Assembly (NCBI GenBank): GCA_045600025.1
Contig: JAZRXC010000037.1
Span: 5,388 to 69,387 of the forward strand
Reading direction: 5' to 3'
Origin: UBA3774 sp045600025
Lineage (GTDB): Bacteria > Bacillota > Clostridia > Lachnospirales > Lachnospiraceae
Length of the DNA stretch: 64,000 nt
Both the position numbers and the translations under genes were made by a program. Positions 53,074 through 62,707 of the stretch are shown one piece after another; position 1 is the first letter of the stretch, and each line of letters opens with the position of its first letter. The notes below the pieces were generated by a model. The model searched no databases and was not told the DNA's origin. It worked only from the letters and a program-made list of their open reading frames with translations.

Positions 53074-53110
53074 TCCGCCGGTGATGCGAAACCGGCGGAT
53101 TTTTATTTTT
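53074..53110 (+). terminator. Intrinsic terminator after the EamA gene
   Basis: TCCGCCGGT (53074-53082), an 8-base loop and ACCGGCGGA (53091-53099), followed by TTTTTATTTTT. Confidence 0.92.
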
Positions 53111-53194
53111 CTGCATTTCTTTTCAAATATAATGCAATTTGCGTAAAAACGTGGTAAAATATAACTACTTATGTGAAGAGATAAGGAGAGACAA

Positions 53195-54415
53195 ATGAAA
53201 AAAACAATACTTAAAAAATATGCAAACCTGATTGCAGTAAAAGGTGTTAATGTACAGAAGGGCCAGGAAGTAATAATCCAGTGTGATCTTGACCAGCCTG
53301 AATTTGTCAAGATGGTTGTAGAAGAGTGCTACAAACTCGGCGCAAAGAAGGTAACCGTAGAGTGGAATTACCAGCCTATGGACAAGCTGCATTACAAATA
53401 CAGATCTTTAAAAACTCTGTCCACCATTGAGAAATGGGAAGAAGAAAAATTGAAGCACAGAGCAACGGTTCTTCCCTGCATGATTTACATCTTAAGCGAA
53501 GATCCCGACGGACTTAAGGGCATCAATCAGCGCAAGATGGCTCTCTCGCGTCAGCGCAGATTCCCCATCATCAAACCGTACAGAGACAGCATGGAAAACA
53601 AATATCAGTGGTGCATAGCTGCGGTACCCGGACTTGCATGGGCTAAAAAGCTCTTCCCCGACTGCACAAAGCGCCAGGCTATAGAGAAACTCTGGGAGGC
53701 AATACTTTACACAAGCCGTGCGGACGAAGATCCGATAGCCGCTTGGGATGCACACAACAAAGAAATTCATGAGCGCTGCGCTTATCTGGATAAACTGCAG
53801 ATCCGCAGTCTGCACTACACATCAAAGAACGGAACAGACTTTACCGTAGGCTTGATACCTGAAGGAAAGTTTGCAGGCGCACAGGAGACCTCACTGCTCG
53901 GATACACATTTAACCCGAATATCCCGAGTGAAGAGTGTTTCATCTCACCCAAGCGTGGCGAGGCAGAAGGCATCGTATATGCGACCAAGCCACTCTCATA
54001 TGACGGTCAGCTGATTGAGAATTTCTGGATTCGTTTCCATGAAGGAAAGGCAGTTGAATGGAATGCAGAGAAGAACAACGAACTGCTGACCAAGATTATC
54101 CAGATGGATGAAGGCAGCGCTTATCTCGGAGAGTGTGCGCTCGTGCCTTATGATTCACCAATCAGCAATAGCGGAATTCTGTTCTATAACACGCTCTTCG
54201 ATGAGAACGCAGCCTGCCACCTTGCACTTGGCGTAGGCTTCCCCGATACCATCAAGGATTTTGAAAAGTACACTCTTGAGCAGATTCATGAACTCGGGGT
54301 AAATGATTCAATGATCCATGAAGATTTTATGATCGGCAGCAGCGACATGGATATAGTCGCAACAACGGCTGACGGCAGGCAGGTACAGATATTCAAGAAC
54401 GGAAATTGGGCATAA
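53195..54415 (+). CDS. M29-family aminopeptidase (AmpS-like)
   Basis: This is a 406-residue thermophilic-type aminopeptidase. It starts LKKYANLIAVKGVNVQKGQEVIIQCDLDQPEFVKMVVEECYKLGAKKVTVEW, which is characteristic. Dinuclear metal ligands of the family lie in PSEECFISP (Glu), FHEGKAVEW, YLGECALVPYDSPIS (Glu), HLALGVGF (His) and IHEDFMIGSSDMDI (His and Asp). It is cytoplasmic and turns over peptides. AAGGAG precedes the ATG. The next gene starts 14 bases after its stop. Confidence 0.9.
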   Translation: MKKTILKKYANLIAVKGVNVQKGQEVIIQCDLDQPEFVKMVVEECYKLGAKKVTVEWNYQPMDKLHYKYRSLKTLSTIEKWEEEKLKHRATVLPCMIYILSEDPDGLKGINQRKMALSRQRRFPIIKPYRDSMENKYQWCIAAVPGLAWAKKLFPDCTKRQAIEKLWEAILYTSRADEDPIAAWDAHNKEIHERCAYLDKLQIRSLHYTSKNGTDFTVGLIPEGKFAGAQETSLLGYTFNPNIPSEECFISPKRGEAEGIVYATKPLSYDGQLIENFWIRFHEGKAVEWNAEKNNELLTKIIQMDEGSAYLGECALVPYDSPISNSGILFYNTLFDENAACHLALGVGFPDTIKDFEKYTLEQIHELGVNDSMIHEDFMIGSSDMDIVATTADGRQVQIFKNGNWA

Positions 54416-54429
54416 TAAGAAGGAAAGAT

Positions 54430-55800
54430 ATGAAATACGACGTAATAATAATAGGAGCGGGACCCGGCGGAATATTTTCCGCGTATGAATTCGCTCACAA
54501 ATCAAATAAAAAAGTAGCGGTATTTGAAGCCGGCACAAGACTTGAAGACAGACACTGTCCGATAGACGGAGATAAGGTGAAGAGCTGCATAAACTGCAAG
54601 ACCTGTTCAATTATGAACGGCTTCGGCGGAGCAGGCGCATTCTCCGACGGCAAATACAACATCACCAATGACTTCGGCGGCAATCTGTATGAGTACATCG
54701 GAAAAGAAAAAGCTCTTGAGCTCATGCACTATGTCGATGAAATCAACATGACTCATGGCGGGTGGGGCACGACTATGTATTCGACCGCCGGAAGCAGCCT
54801 GAAAAAAGTCTGCATGCAGAACAAGCTCACCCTGCTTGAAGCATCCGTAAGACATCTCGGCACAGATAAGAATTACATCGTACTCGGCAACTTGTACAAT
54901 GAACTTAAAGACAAAGTTGATTTCTATTTCAACACACCGGTAGAGGATGTGCACAAGACGGAAAGCGGATATGAAATCTGCTGCGCGGATGCAACTTATG
55001 AATGTGACAAATGTATCATATCCGTAGGACGCAGCGGCAGCAAATGGCTTGAAGCCCTCTGCGAAAAGCTTGACATAGAAAAGCGCTCCAACAGAGTAGA
55101 TATCGGTGTCCGCGTAGAGCTTCCGGCTGAGATATTCTCATCCATTACAGATGAACTCTATGAGAGCAAGATTGTATATCGCACCGAAAAATTCGAAGAC
55201 AATGTCCGCACATTCTGTATGAATCCGTACGGAATAGTCGTAAATGAAAACACAAACGGAATCATTACGGTAAACGGCCACAGCTTCGAAGACCCGGCAA
55301 GGCGCACCGGTAATACCAACTTCGCGCTGCTGGTATCAAAGCATTTCTCACTGCCTTTTAAAGAAAGCAACGCTTACGGCGAAAGCATTGCAAGGCTTTC
55401 CAACATGCTGGGCGGCGGAGTTATCGTACAGCGTTTCGGTGACCTTGAGCGCGGACGCAGAAGTACCGAGAAGCGTATTGAAGAAGGCATTGTACGTCCT
55501 ACGCTGAAAGCAACAGCCGGCGACCTTTCACTGGTACTGCCTAAGCGCATTCTGGACGGAATCATAGAAATGATTCACGCGCTCGACAAGATTGCGCCCG
55601 GCACTGCAAATGATGACACGCTTCTGTACGGTGTGGAAGTCAAGTTCTACAACATGGAGGTTGAGCTTGATAATAATCTCGAAACCAAGTATCCCGGACT
55701 GTTCATGGTAGGAGACGGATGCGGAGTAACACATTCGCTCTCACATGCCTCGGCAGCGGGTGTATATGTAGCGGATTACATAATAGATAATTGCAACTAA
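54430..55800 (+). CDS. COG2509-type FAD-dependent dehydrogenase
   Basis: This is a 456-residue flavoprotein unrelated in sequence to the seven PF12831-type paralogs. It has GAGPGGIFSAYE (Rossmann) with Glu in VAVFEAG, then a Cys-rich segment CPIDGDKVKSCINCKTCSIMNGFGGAGAFSDGKYN and a C-terminal GDGCGVTHSLSHASAAGVYVADYI. These are typical of the uncharacterised COG2509 dehydrogenases. The four Cys could bind a metal or cluster, but this is not established. The start at 54430 follows GAAGGAAAG; an earlier in-frame ATG overlaps the peptidase. Confidence 0.84.
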   Translation: MKYDVIIIGAGPGGIFSAYEFAHKSNKKVAVFEAGTRLEDRHCPIDGDKVKSCINCKTCSIMNGFGGAGAFSDGKYNITNDFGGNLYEYIGKEKALELMHYVDEINMTHGGWGTTMYSTAGSSLKKVCMQNKLTLLEASVRHLGTDKNYIVLGNLYNELKDKVDFYFNTPVEDVHKTESGYEICCADATYECDKCIISVGRSGSKWLEALCEKLDIEKRSNRVDIGVRVELPAEIFSSITDELYESKIVYRTEKFEDNVRTFCMNPYGIVVNENTNGIITVNGHSFEDPARRTGNTNFALLVSKHFSLPFKESNAYGESIARLSNMLGGGVIVQRFGDLERGRRSTEKRIEEGIVRPTLKATAGDLSLVLPKRILDGIIEMIHALDKIAPGTANDDTLLYGVEVKFYNMEVELDNNLETKYPGLFMVGDGCGVTHSLSHASAAGVYVADYIIDNCN

Positions 55801-55810
55801 GGAGATAGAT

Positions 55811-57385
55811 ATGAACAAGTATTACATTACAACAGCAATTACATACACATCAGGAAAGCCCCATATCGGCAACTGCTATGAGATAGTACTTGCCGATGCA
55901 ATCGCCCGTTTTCACAGGGGACTTGGCGAGGATGTATTCTTTCAGACCGGAACCGATGAGCATGGCCAGAAGATAGAACTTAAGGCAAATGCCGCCGGCA
56001 AGACTCCGAAGGATTATGTAGACGAAGTATCTGCAATCGTACGCGAGCAGTTTGATTTGCTCGGAGTAAAATATGACAAATTCATCAGAACAACGGATGA
56101 CGATCACGTAAAGCAAGTTCAGAAGATGTTCAAAAAATTCTATGATCAGGGAGATATCTACAAGGGATATTACGAAGGTCTCTACTGTACGGAGTGCGAA
56201 GCCTTCTTTACAGAATCACAGCTTGTTGACGGCAAATGCCCTGACTGCGGACGAGAGGTACATCCCGCCCGCGAGGAAGCATATTTCTTCAAGATGAGCA
56301 AATATGCCGACAAGCTTATTGAGCACATTGAGAATCATCCTGAATTCATCCAGCCGGTATCACGTAAGAACGAGATGATGAACAACTTCTTAAAGCCCGG
56401 TCTTCAGGATCTGTGCGTATCAAGAACAACATTTACCTGGGGTATCCCGGTTGCATTTGATGAGAAGCATGTAACTTACGTATGGCTTGACGCACTGTCA
56501 AACTATATAACCGGAATCGGTTACGATGTAGACGGCAACAGCACAGAGCAGTACAAGAAGCTCTGGCCGGCAGACCTTCATCTTATCGGAAAAGACATCA
56601 TTCGCTTCCATACGATTTACTGGCCGATATTCCTGATGGCACTCGGCGAGCCGCTTCCCAAGCAGGTATTCGGACACCCGTGGCTCCTTCAGGACGGCAA
56701 CAAGATGAGTAAATCAAGAGGTAACGTAATCTATGCGGATGAGCTTGTAAAAATCTTCGGTGTTGATGCTGTGCGTTACTTCGTAATGCATGAGATGCCA
56801 TATGACAATGACGGAATCATCACCTGGGAGCTCGTAGTAGAGCGTCTCAACTCCGATCTTGCAAATACTCTCGGTAATCTTGTAAATCGTACAATTGCTA
56901 TGACCAACAAATACTTCGGCGGAATCGTAAAGCGCACCGGAGAACATGATGGTCAGGAAGCTATAGATTCAGAACTTGCAGCAACTTGTGCAGAATCCGT
57001 AGCGGCAGTTAAGAAAGATATGGAAGAGCTCCGTGTGGCAGACGCACTTACCGATATATTTGCAATATTCAAGCGCGCAAATAAATACATCGACGAGACT
57101 ATGCCCTGGGCACTTGCCAAAGATGAAGCAAAAGCAGCGCGCCTTCAGGAGGTTCTCTGCAATCTTATTGACAGCATAATGGCAGGCGCAAGCTTACTTG
57201 CTCCGTTCCTCCCCGAGACTGCAGAAAAGATTGCAAAGCAGCTTTCCTGCGAACTCGTGCCTATTAAGGACCTTACAGGAAGCATTGGATACCAAGGCGG
57301 CGTAGCCGTAACGGATGCTCCCGAAATTCTCTTTGCAAGACTTAAAGAGGAGGACGTGCTTAAGGCTGTAGAAGAGCTGCACTAA
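55811..57385 (+). CDS. metG: Methionyl-tRNA synthetase, short form
   Basis: This 524-residue class I aminoacyl-tRNA synthetase charges tRNA-Met. The HIGH-type motif is KPHIGN (residues 16-21) and KMSKS is at about 297-301 (NKMSKSRGN). The connective domain carries a Cys pair and partner (CTECEAFF and CPDCGRE), suggesting one zinc knuckle. The C-terminal EMAP/Trbp111-like dimerisation domain of longer MetG proteins (about 650 residues) is absent. It leads a run with TatD, RsmA and envelope genes, spaced 4 bases or overlapping. Confidence 0.95.
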   Translation: MNKYYITTAITYTSGKPHIGNCYEIVLADAIARFHRGLGEDVFFQTGTDEHGQKIELKANAAGKTPKDYVDEVSAIVREQFDLLGVKYDKFIRTTDDDHVKQVQKMFKKFYDQGDIYKGYYEGLYCTECEAFFTESQLVDGKCPDCGREVHPAREEAYFFKMSKYADKLIEHIENHPEFIQPVSRKNEMMNNFLKPGLQDLCVSRTTFTWGIPVAFDEKHVTYVWLDALSNYITGIGYDVDGNSTEQYKKLWPADLHLIGKDIIRFHTIYWPIFLMALGEPLPKQVFGHPWLLQDGNKMSKSRGNVIYADELVKIFGVDAVRYFVMHEMPYDNDGIITWELVVERLNSDLANTLGNLVNRTIAMTNKYFGGIVKRTGEHDGQEAIDSELAATCAESVAAVKKDMEELRVADALTDIFAIFKRANKYIDETMPWALAKDEAKAARLQEVLCNLIDSIMAGASLLAPFLPETAEKIAKQLSCELVPIKDLTGSIGYQGGVAVTDAPEILFARLKEEDVLKAVEELH

Positions 57386-57389
57386 ACTT

Positions 57390-58157
57390 ATGATATTTGA
57401 TTCGCATGCACATTATGATGATCCGGCATATGATGAAGACCGAGAAGAGCTTCTTGCAAGCTTTGAGAGTCTTGAAATAGGGCACCTTATCAATGTGGGC
57501 GCCAGCCGCGACACCACTGAGATGAGCATAGCGATAGCTGAAAAATATCCTTTCATTCATGCGTCGGTCGGAATACATCCGAGCGAAGTCATGGAATACG
57601 AAAACGGCTATGCGGATATGGACTGGCTTCGCCAAAAAGCCTCAAATCCGCAGGTACGTGCAATAGGCGAGATTGGCCTTGACTATCACACAGACGATGT
57701 ACCTCGCGAGATTCAGCAGAAATGGTTCCGCGCTCAGCTTGATATAGCGAAGGAGATGCATTTGCCCGTAATCGTTCACTCCCGCGATGCAGCGGAGGAC
57801 ACATATGAGATACTGAGTGAATATGGTGATTCAATAACAGCTGTAGTTCACTGCTTCTCATATGGCCCTGAGATGGCAGAGCGGTTTTTAAAATTCGGAT
57901 ACTACATCGGACTTGGCGGCGTGCTTACTTATAAGAACGGACGCAAGCAAAAAGAAGTGATGGCAATGCTCCCGTTGGATAAGCTGCTGCTTGAAACCGA
58001 TTGTCCGTACCTTTCTCCGGAAGGGCATAGAGGCGAGAGAAATTCATCTCTCAATCTGCCGATAGTTGTAGCCGAGATGGCACGTATCACGGGACTTACC
58101 TGTGAAGAAATAGAAGATATTACTTATAAAAACGCCGAAAGATTTTACTGCATATGA
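57390..58157 (+). CDS. TatD-family metal-dependent hydrolase/deoxyribonuclease
   Basis: This 255-residue TIM-barrel hydrolase carries the ligand blocks FDSHAHYDD (His-x-His), AIGEIGLDYH (Glu), PVIVHSRDA (His), VVHCFSYG (His) and LLLETDCPYLSPEGHRG (Asp). These are typical of TatD/YcfH, a 3'-5' exonuclease implicated in DNA repair. metG-tatD-rsmA is a conserved gene order in Firmicutes. The stop overlaps the rsmA start by 4 bases. Confidence 0.92.
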   Translation: MIFDSHAHYDDPAYDEDREELLASFESLEIGHLINVGASRDTTEMSIAIAEKYPFIHASVGIHPSEVMEYENGYADMDWLRQKASNPQVRAIGEIGLDYHTDDVPREIQQKWFRAQLDIAKEMHLPVIVHSRDAAEDTYEILSEYGDSITAVVHCFSYGPEMAERFLKFGYYIGLGGVLTYKNGRKQKEVMAMLPLDKLLLETDCPYLSPEGHRGERNSSLNLPIVVAEMARITGLTCEEIEDITYKNAERFYCI

Positions 58158-59011
58158 AGCTGATTGATCCCAAAAAGACAATTGAAGTAATACAAAAAAA
58201 TGATTTTTCATTTAAGAAAAGCTTCGGTCAGAACTTTCTGGTTGACAGTCACGTGCTTGATAAAATCATTGACGCGGCGGATATAACAGGTGAAGACTTT
58301 GTACTTGAAGTCGGCCCCGGAATCGGAACACTTACGGAGGCGCTGGCGGAAAAAGCGTGGAGAGTAGTTGCGGTCGAGATAGATCAAAGACTCATTCCGA
58401 TACTTACCGAAAATTTATCCGAGTACAAAAATGTCGAGATAGTTAATGGTGATATATTAAAGGTAGATATCAAAGAGATACTCAGGGAAAAGGCTGAAGG
58501 ACATCCTGTAAAAGTGGTAGCCAACCTGCCGTACTATATCACCACTCCGATTATTATGGAGCTTCTGGAGCAGCATCTTGCTGTAAGCAGTATTACGGTT
58601 ATGATCCAAAAGGAAGTAGCCGAGCGCATGCAGGCCGGACCCGGCACCAAAGATTACGGAGCATTATCGCTTGCGGTTCAGTATTATTCAAAACCATATT
58701 ATGCGGCAAATGTTCCGCCCAATTCATTTATTCCGCGTCCGAAAGTAGGCTCCGCAGTTATCAGACTGGATGTTTATGAAAGCAGTCCGGTTTCGGTAAA
58801 AGATGAAAAGCTGCTGTTCAGAGTAATAAAAGCGGCATTCGGACAGCGCCGCAAGATGCTTGCCAACGCCCTTTCCTCTGATGCCGGAATAACAAAGGAG
58901 CAGGCAGCCGCGGCTATAGAAAAAGCCGGATTTGCCCTGACGGTAAGAGGAGAAGAATTATCACTCTCGGAATTTGCCCATCTTTCAGATGAGTTAAAGG
59001 AGATTATATGA
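58154..59011 (+). CDS. rsmA: 16S rRNA (adenine1518/1519-N6)-dimethyltransferase
   Basis: This is a 285-residue RsmA/KsgA enzyme. Its signature N-terminus is FKKSFGQNFLVD, with SAM motif I VLEVGPGIGTLTEALA, VEIDQRLIPIL and the catalytic NLPYYITTPIIM block, and a C-terminal helical domain with FGQRRKML. It dimethylates two adenines near the 3' end of 16S rRNA; loss gives kasugamycin resistance. It overlaps tatD and the next lipoprotein gene by 4 bases each. Confidence 0.95.
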   Translation: MKLIDPKKTIEVIQKNDFSFKKSFGQNFLVDSHVLDKIIDAADITGEDFVLEVGPGIGTLTEALAEKAWRVVAVEIDQRLIPILTENLSEYKNVEIVNGDILKVDIKEILREKAEGHPVKVVANLPYYITTPIIMELLEQHLAVSSITVMIQKEVAERMQAGPGTKDYGALSLAVQYYSKPYYAANVPPNSFIPRPKVGSAVIRLDVYESSPVSVKDEKLLFRVIKAAFGQRRKMLANALSSDAGITKEQAAAAIEKAGFALTVRGEELSLSEFAHLSDELKEII

Positions 59012-59760
59012 AAAAGAAATTATCGGTAATTATAATCGCATCAATTGTGCTTACAAGCTGTGGGTTTTCGCATGAACCGATAGATTATTATTATGACGCG
59101 GTAACTGCTTTTTATGCCGCGGCCGGGACCGTATCAGAATTCACCAGTGAGTTCACTGTTACATCCGGAGATAACACTATCACGACCACATATAAAGGGC
59201 GCGAGATAGAACAACACACTGAGGGCGAGACCACCGGCGCATATATAGAAGGCACCGCCAATATGAATATGGCGGGATATTCAATTGATTTTCCCGAGAA
59301 AGCATATTACTACTCAGGCAACTATTACACAGACATCAATGAGTCTAAGAATTATGTAAATATGACATGGGAAGAAGCTCGCAGACAGTGCGGAATTTTC
59401 TGCGGGATGATTAAGTTTGCCGCTTCTGATTTTTCTGCCATAGCTGAGGAGAATCAGGAAGAAGGTCGTAGCATTAATTTCGTAATCGCGCCTGAAAATT
59501 ATGAAGTATTTCCGGGTCTTTCCGAGCAGTGGGGACGTTTAACGGAAGGCGGACAGCTTTCATTTACGGAAATCCGCGGAACAGTTTGGATGGATAAGAA
59601 GAACAATCCCATTAGTGCGTCATATTCGATCGGTGGCGACGTGGTAAACGGAGAGAATGATATACATTTGCGCCAGAGCGTGAGTATCATATATACATTA
59701 AGTGAAGGCGAAGATATACCGATGCCTAATATTTCCGAATATACAAAAATCAGCAGGTGA
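59008..59760 (+). CDS. Lipoprotein of unknown function
   Basis: This is a 250-residue protein. MKKKLSVIIIASIVLTSC gives lipobox Cys 18. The rest is a beta-rich secreted domain (EFTSEFTVTSGDNTITTTYKGREIEQH, AYYYSGNYYTDIN), recalling LolA/LppX-like lipid- or substrate-binding folds, but I do not identify it. It is coupled to rsmA (4-base overlap) and to the next membrane protein (4-base GTGA overlap), so it is made with this envelope-sensing group. Confidence 0.65.
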   Translation: MKKKLSVIIIASIVLTSCGFSHEPIDYYYDAVTAFYAAAGTVSEFTSEFTVTSGDNTITTTYKGREIEQHTEGETTGAYIEGTANMNMAGYSIDFPEKAYYYSGNYYTDINESKNYVNMTWEEARRQCGIFCGMIKFAASDFSAIAEENQEEGRSINFVIAPENYEVFPGLSEQWGRLTEGGQLSFTEIRGTVWMDKKNNPISASYSIGGDVVNGENDIHLRQSVSIIYTLSEGEDIPMPNISEYTKISR

Positions 59761-60950
59761 AAAAAACGGGTACAGTAAGTGAGATGCCGAGCCGTTCCGA
59801 TCTTGAAGAAATTGAACAGGCCGAGGCGGAATTAAAATCAAAAAAACGCAAGAAGGTACTGATCGTACTTATAATCCTGCTTGCCCTGATTTTCATTGCG
59901 GTAGCTGCTTTATTTATCCTCAGCAGAATAAGCTACGAAAGTTATGAAATAACGGAGATATTGGAAGATAAAAGCAGCGGTATGAATTATATTCCGTTTG
60001 GCAACGGATATGTACGTTACTCAGGCAGCGGCATTGCCAAGACAGCAAAAAGCGGAAGCATTGAATGGAATGCCGGTATATCAATGAGGTCACCGGCAAT
60101 CATAATAAAGGAAAAATATGGCGCCATCTATGACAGGGGCGGGAATTCCATAACAGTCTTTTCCGAAAGCGGAATCGAGACAAATATCTCAACGGCACTG
60201 CCGATTACTGTTGCCGAGCTATCTGAATATGGAGTTACCGCAGTTATGACAGGCGAAGAAGGCCGCAGCTTGATTAATTTTTATGACCGCGGCGGGCGCG
60301 AGCTGGATATTGAAATCGGCAATACTGATTCCGTTATTTCCGGATATCCGATAAATATGGCACTGTCCTCATCCGGTACGGGATTGATACTCAGTTATCT
60401 TTTTGCAGAAGGAACCACTATCCGCAGCGATATCGTATTTTTGAACTTTGATTCCGGACAGAGTCTTGCAGATCGCGAAGTCGGAAGATTCTCATATCAG
60501 GATTCAATTTTCCCGGAGCTGCATTATCTCGGCGTTGACCGTGCGGTTGCTTTCGCCGATAACAGGATTGAGTTCTATTCACTGAAACACGAAACCGCGC
60601 CGGAAGTAATAAATGAGTATACTTTTGAAGCCAAGGTAAAAAGCGTTGCATATAGTGATAAATATGTTGCGATGATTACATCGGATGACGGCGGATACAG
60701 ATTAACTGTATTTAACAGTGAAGGCGAATTTAAGTTTGATAAGACTTTTGATTTTGAATATACCGACTTGAAAATATCCGGCCACAATGTGCTGATATTC
60801 GGCGGAGAGAAGACATACATCGTATCGGTTTTAGGCGTAGATAAATATCTCGGAGCATTTGACGGAAATGTCAGCGACATGATATCGCTTGGTATTCGCA
60901 GGTTTCTTCAGGTCGGAGATTTTGGCGCCAGAGAGGTAACACTGAAATGA
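59757..60950 (+). CDS. DUF5711-family membrane protein
   Basis: This is a 397-residue protein starting at GTG that overlaps the previous stop. A charged cytoplasmic N-terminus (residues 1-33, Lys-rich KSKKRKK) is followed by one transmembrane helix (about 34-56) and a large extracytoplasmic beta-propeller-like domain with repeated short strands (AGISMRSPAIII, YGAIYDRGGNSITVFS, LINFYDRGGRELDI). The pattern fits DUF5711, of unknown function, usually in Clostridia. It lies just before the histidine kinase with a 4-base overlap, so it may be an accessory or sensed partner of that kinase. Confidence 0.7.
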   Translation: MKKTGTVSEMPSRSDLEEIEQAEAELKSKKRKKVLIVLIILLALIFIAVAALFILSRISYESYEITEILEDKSSGMNYIPFGNGYVRYSGSGIAKTAKSGSIEWNAGISMRSPAIIIKEKYGAIYDRGGNSITVFSESGIETNISTALPITVAELSEYGVTAVMTGEEGRSLINFYDRGGRELDIEIGNTDSVISGYPINMALSSSGTGLILSYLFAEGTTIRSDIVFLNFDSGQSLADREVGRFSYQDSIFPELHYLGVDRAVAFADNRIEFYSLKHETAPEVINEYTFEAKVKSVAYSDKYVAMITSDDGGYRLTVFNSEGEFKFDKTFDFEYTDLKISGHNVLIFGGEKTYIVSVLGVDKYLGAFDGNVSDMISLGIRRFLQVGDFGAREVTLK

Positions 60951-61999
60951 AAACCACAAAAAGAGTAGTGATTGCCTGTCTGATAGCGGCGCTTCTGCCG
61001 GCGATTATATTAATAACGGCGTGGCTTTTATATGCCGAAGCGCTATATGAGCACATCCCGATGCTAGTGCTTATAATCATTTGCCTTACGGGCGCAGTAC
61101 TTGGCATTTATATGTACATGGTTTTTGTCCGCCCCGCTAAAAAGATAAGGCAAATTGCGGAAAAACTTGCGGGCGGAGAACTGGAGCAGGAGATTCAAAA
61201 GCTTCGTGGTGAAGACATAGACAACATCTCCGAATATGCCGAGGAGATTCGCCGCCATCTGAAAGAGGCCGTAAATCGCCGCGTTGAATATGATAACGGC
61301 AACAGAGATTTTTTGCGAAATATTTCCCATGATTTGAAAACACCTATTACGTCTATCAAGGGATATGCAAGCGGAATCTTAGACGGAGTTGCAAATACTC
61401 CCGATAAGCTGGATAAATACGCTCGCACTATATTCAACAAAGCTAATGACATGGACGCGCTCATTGATGAGCTTTCGCTATATGCGAAGCTTGATACAAA
61501 CAGAATCCCATATGAATTTACTACACTTGATGTTGAAGAATTCTTCCATGGCTATGCTGATGAAATAGCAATAGACCTGGAGCAGCAAGGGGTAAATATG
61601 ACCTATTACAGTTATCTGACGCAGCAGGACAAAATCGTGGGGGATCCCGAGCAGCTGCGCCGTGTTATGAATAATATAATAGGCAATTCCGTAAAATATA
61701 TGGACAAGGACGGCGGTCAGGTTATGATGCGCATCCGTGATGAAGCTGAAGAAATACATGTTGAGATAGAAGATAACGGCAGCGGTATTGACCGGAAAGA
61801 TTTGCCGTATGTATTTGACAGGTTTTACAGAACTGATAAAAGCCGTAATTCAAGCACCGGCGGCAGCGGCATTGGACTGTCGGTTGTTAAAAAAATCATT
61901 GAGGACCATGGCGGCAGAGTATGGGCCACCTCACAGGTCGGTGTAGGAACGGTGATGCATTTTGTTCTTCGTAAGTATAAGGAGGCAGAAAATGAGTAA
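60947..61999 (+). CDS. Sensor histidine kinase
   Basis: This is a 350-residue kinase. Two transmembrane helices (about residues 7-28 and 32-55) have almost no extracellular loop between them, then come a HAMP-like linker (RPAKKIRQIAEKLAGGELEQEIQ), the HisKA H-box FLRNISHDLKTPITSIKG (phospho-His 128), N-box RRVMNNIIGNSVKYMD, G1 IEDNGSGID, F-box and GGSGIGLSVVKKI. The missing sensor loop suggests that it senses the membrane or a partner protein, perhaps the DUF5711 protein before it. It overlaps the regulator gene by 8 bases. Confidence 0.9.
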   Translation: MKTTKRVVIACLIAALLPAIILITAWLLYAEALYEHIPMLVLIIICLTGAVLGIYMYMVFVRPAKKIRQIAEKLAGGELEQEIQKLRGEDIDNISEYAEEIRRHLKEAVNRRVEYDNGNRDFLRNISHDLKTPITSIKGYASGILDGVANTPDKLDKYARTIFNKANDMDALIDELSLYAKLDTNRIPYEFTTLDVEEFFHGYADEIAIDLEQQGVNMTYYSYLTQQDKIVGDPEQLRRVMNNIIGNSVKYMDKDGGQVMMRIRDEAEEIHVEIEDNGSGIDRKDLPYVFDRFYRTDKSRNSSTGGSGIGLSVVKKIIEDHGGRVWATSQVGVGTVMHFVLRKYKEAENE

Positions 62000-62681
62000 A
62001 ATTTTAGTAGTAGAAGATGATGAGAGTATTGCAGAACTCGAAAAAGATTATCTTGAACTTTCGGGTTTTGAAGTAGTAATAGAAAGAGACGGAGCTGAAG
62101 GAAAGCGCAAGGCGCTGGTTGAAGACTATGATCTTCTTATCCTTGATGTAATGCTGCCCGGCGAGGATGGATTTGCCATCTGCGAAGCAGTCAGACAAAA
62201 GAAAAACACACCGATTATCATTGTGTCCGCTCGTAAGGATGATTATGACAAGATTAAGGGTCTTGGTCTCGGCGCAGACGATTATGTCACCAAACCCTTC
62301 AGTCCCGCAGAGCTCATGGCCCGCGTGAAGGCACATCTTGAGCGTTATGACAGGTTGGTAGGCGAAGGCCCTGTACATAATGAAACTATTGAAATTCGCG
62401 GACTGACGATTGATAAAACTGCACATCGCGTTATGATTGACGGCGATGAAAAGCCCTTTACCACTAAGGAATTCGACCTGCTGGTATTCCTGGCAGAACG
62501 ACCAAATAAGGTATTTTCAAAAGAAGAGCTGTTCAGAAATGTATGGGAGATGGAAGCTATCGGAGATATAGCAACGGTTACCGTACATATCAAGAAGATT
62601 CGCGAAAAGATTGAGAAGGATCCCGGCAACCCTCAGTACATCGAAACGATCTGGGGTGTAGGATACCGGTTCAAAATATAA
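61992..62681 (+). CDS. OmpR/PhoB-family response regulator
   Basis: This is a 229-residue protein. The receiver domain has acidic pocket residues in VVEDDE, phospho-Asp 52 (LILDVMLPGEDG), and Thr/Ser and Lys positions in IIVSARKDD and VTKPFSP. The C-terminal winged helix is typical (FTTKEFDLLVFLAERPNKVFSKEELFRNVW...VTVHIKKIREKIEKDP...IETIWGVGYRFKI). It pairs with the kinase upstream. The ATG at 61992 follows AAGGAGG. Its targets are unknown. Confidence 0.93.
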   Translation: MSKILVVEDDESIAELEKDYLELSGFEVVIERDGAEGKRKALVEDYDLLILDVMLPGEDGFAICEAVRQKKNTPIIIVSARKDDYDKIKGLGLGADDYVTKPFSPAELMARVKAHLERYDRLVGEGPVHNETIEIRGLTIDKTAHRVMIDGDEKPFTTKEFDLLVFLAERPNKVFSKEELFRNVWEMEAIGDIATVTVHIKKIREKIEKDPGNPQYIETIWGVGYRFKI

Positions 62682-62707
62682 TTACTGTTAAGTAAGGAGA
62701 TATATTT

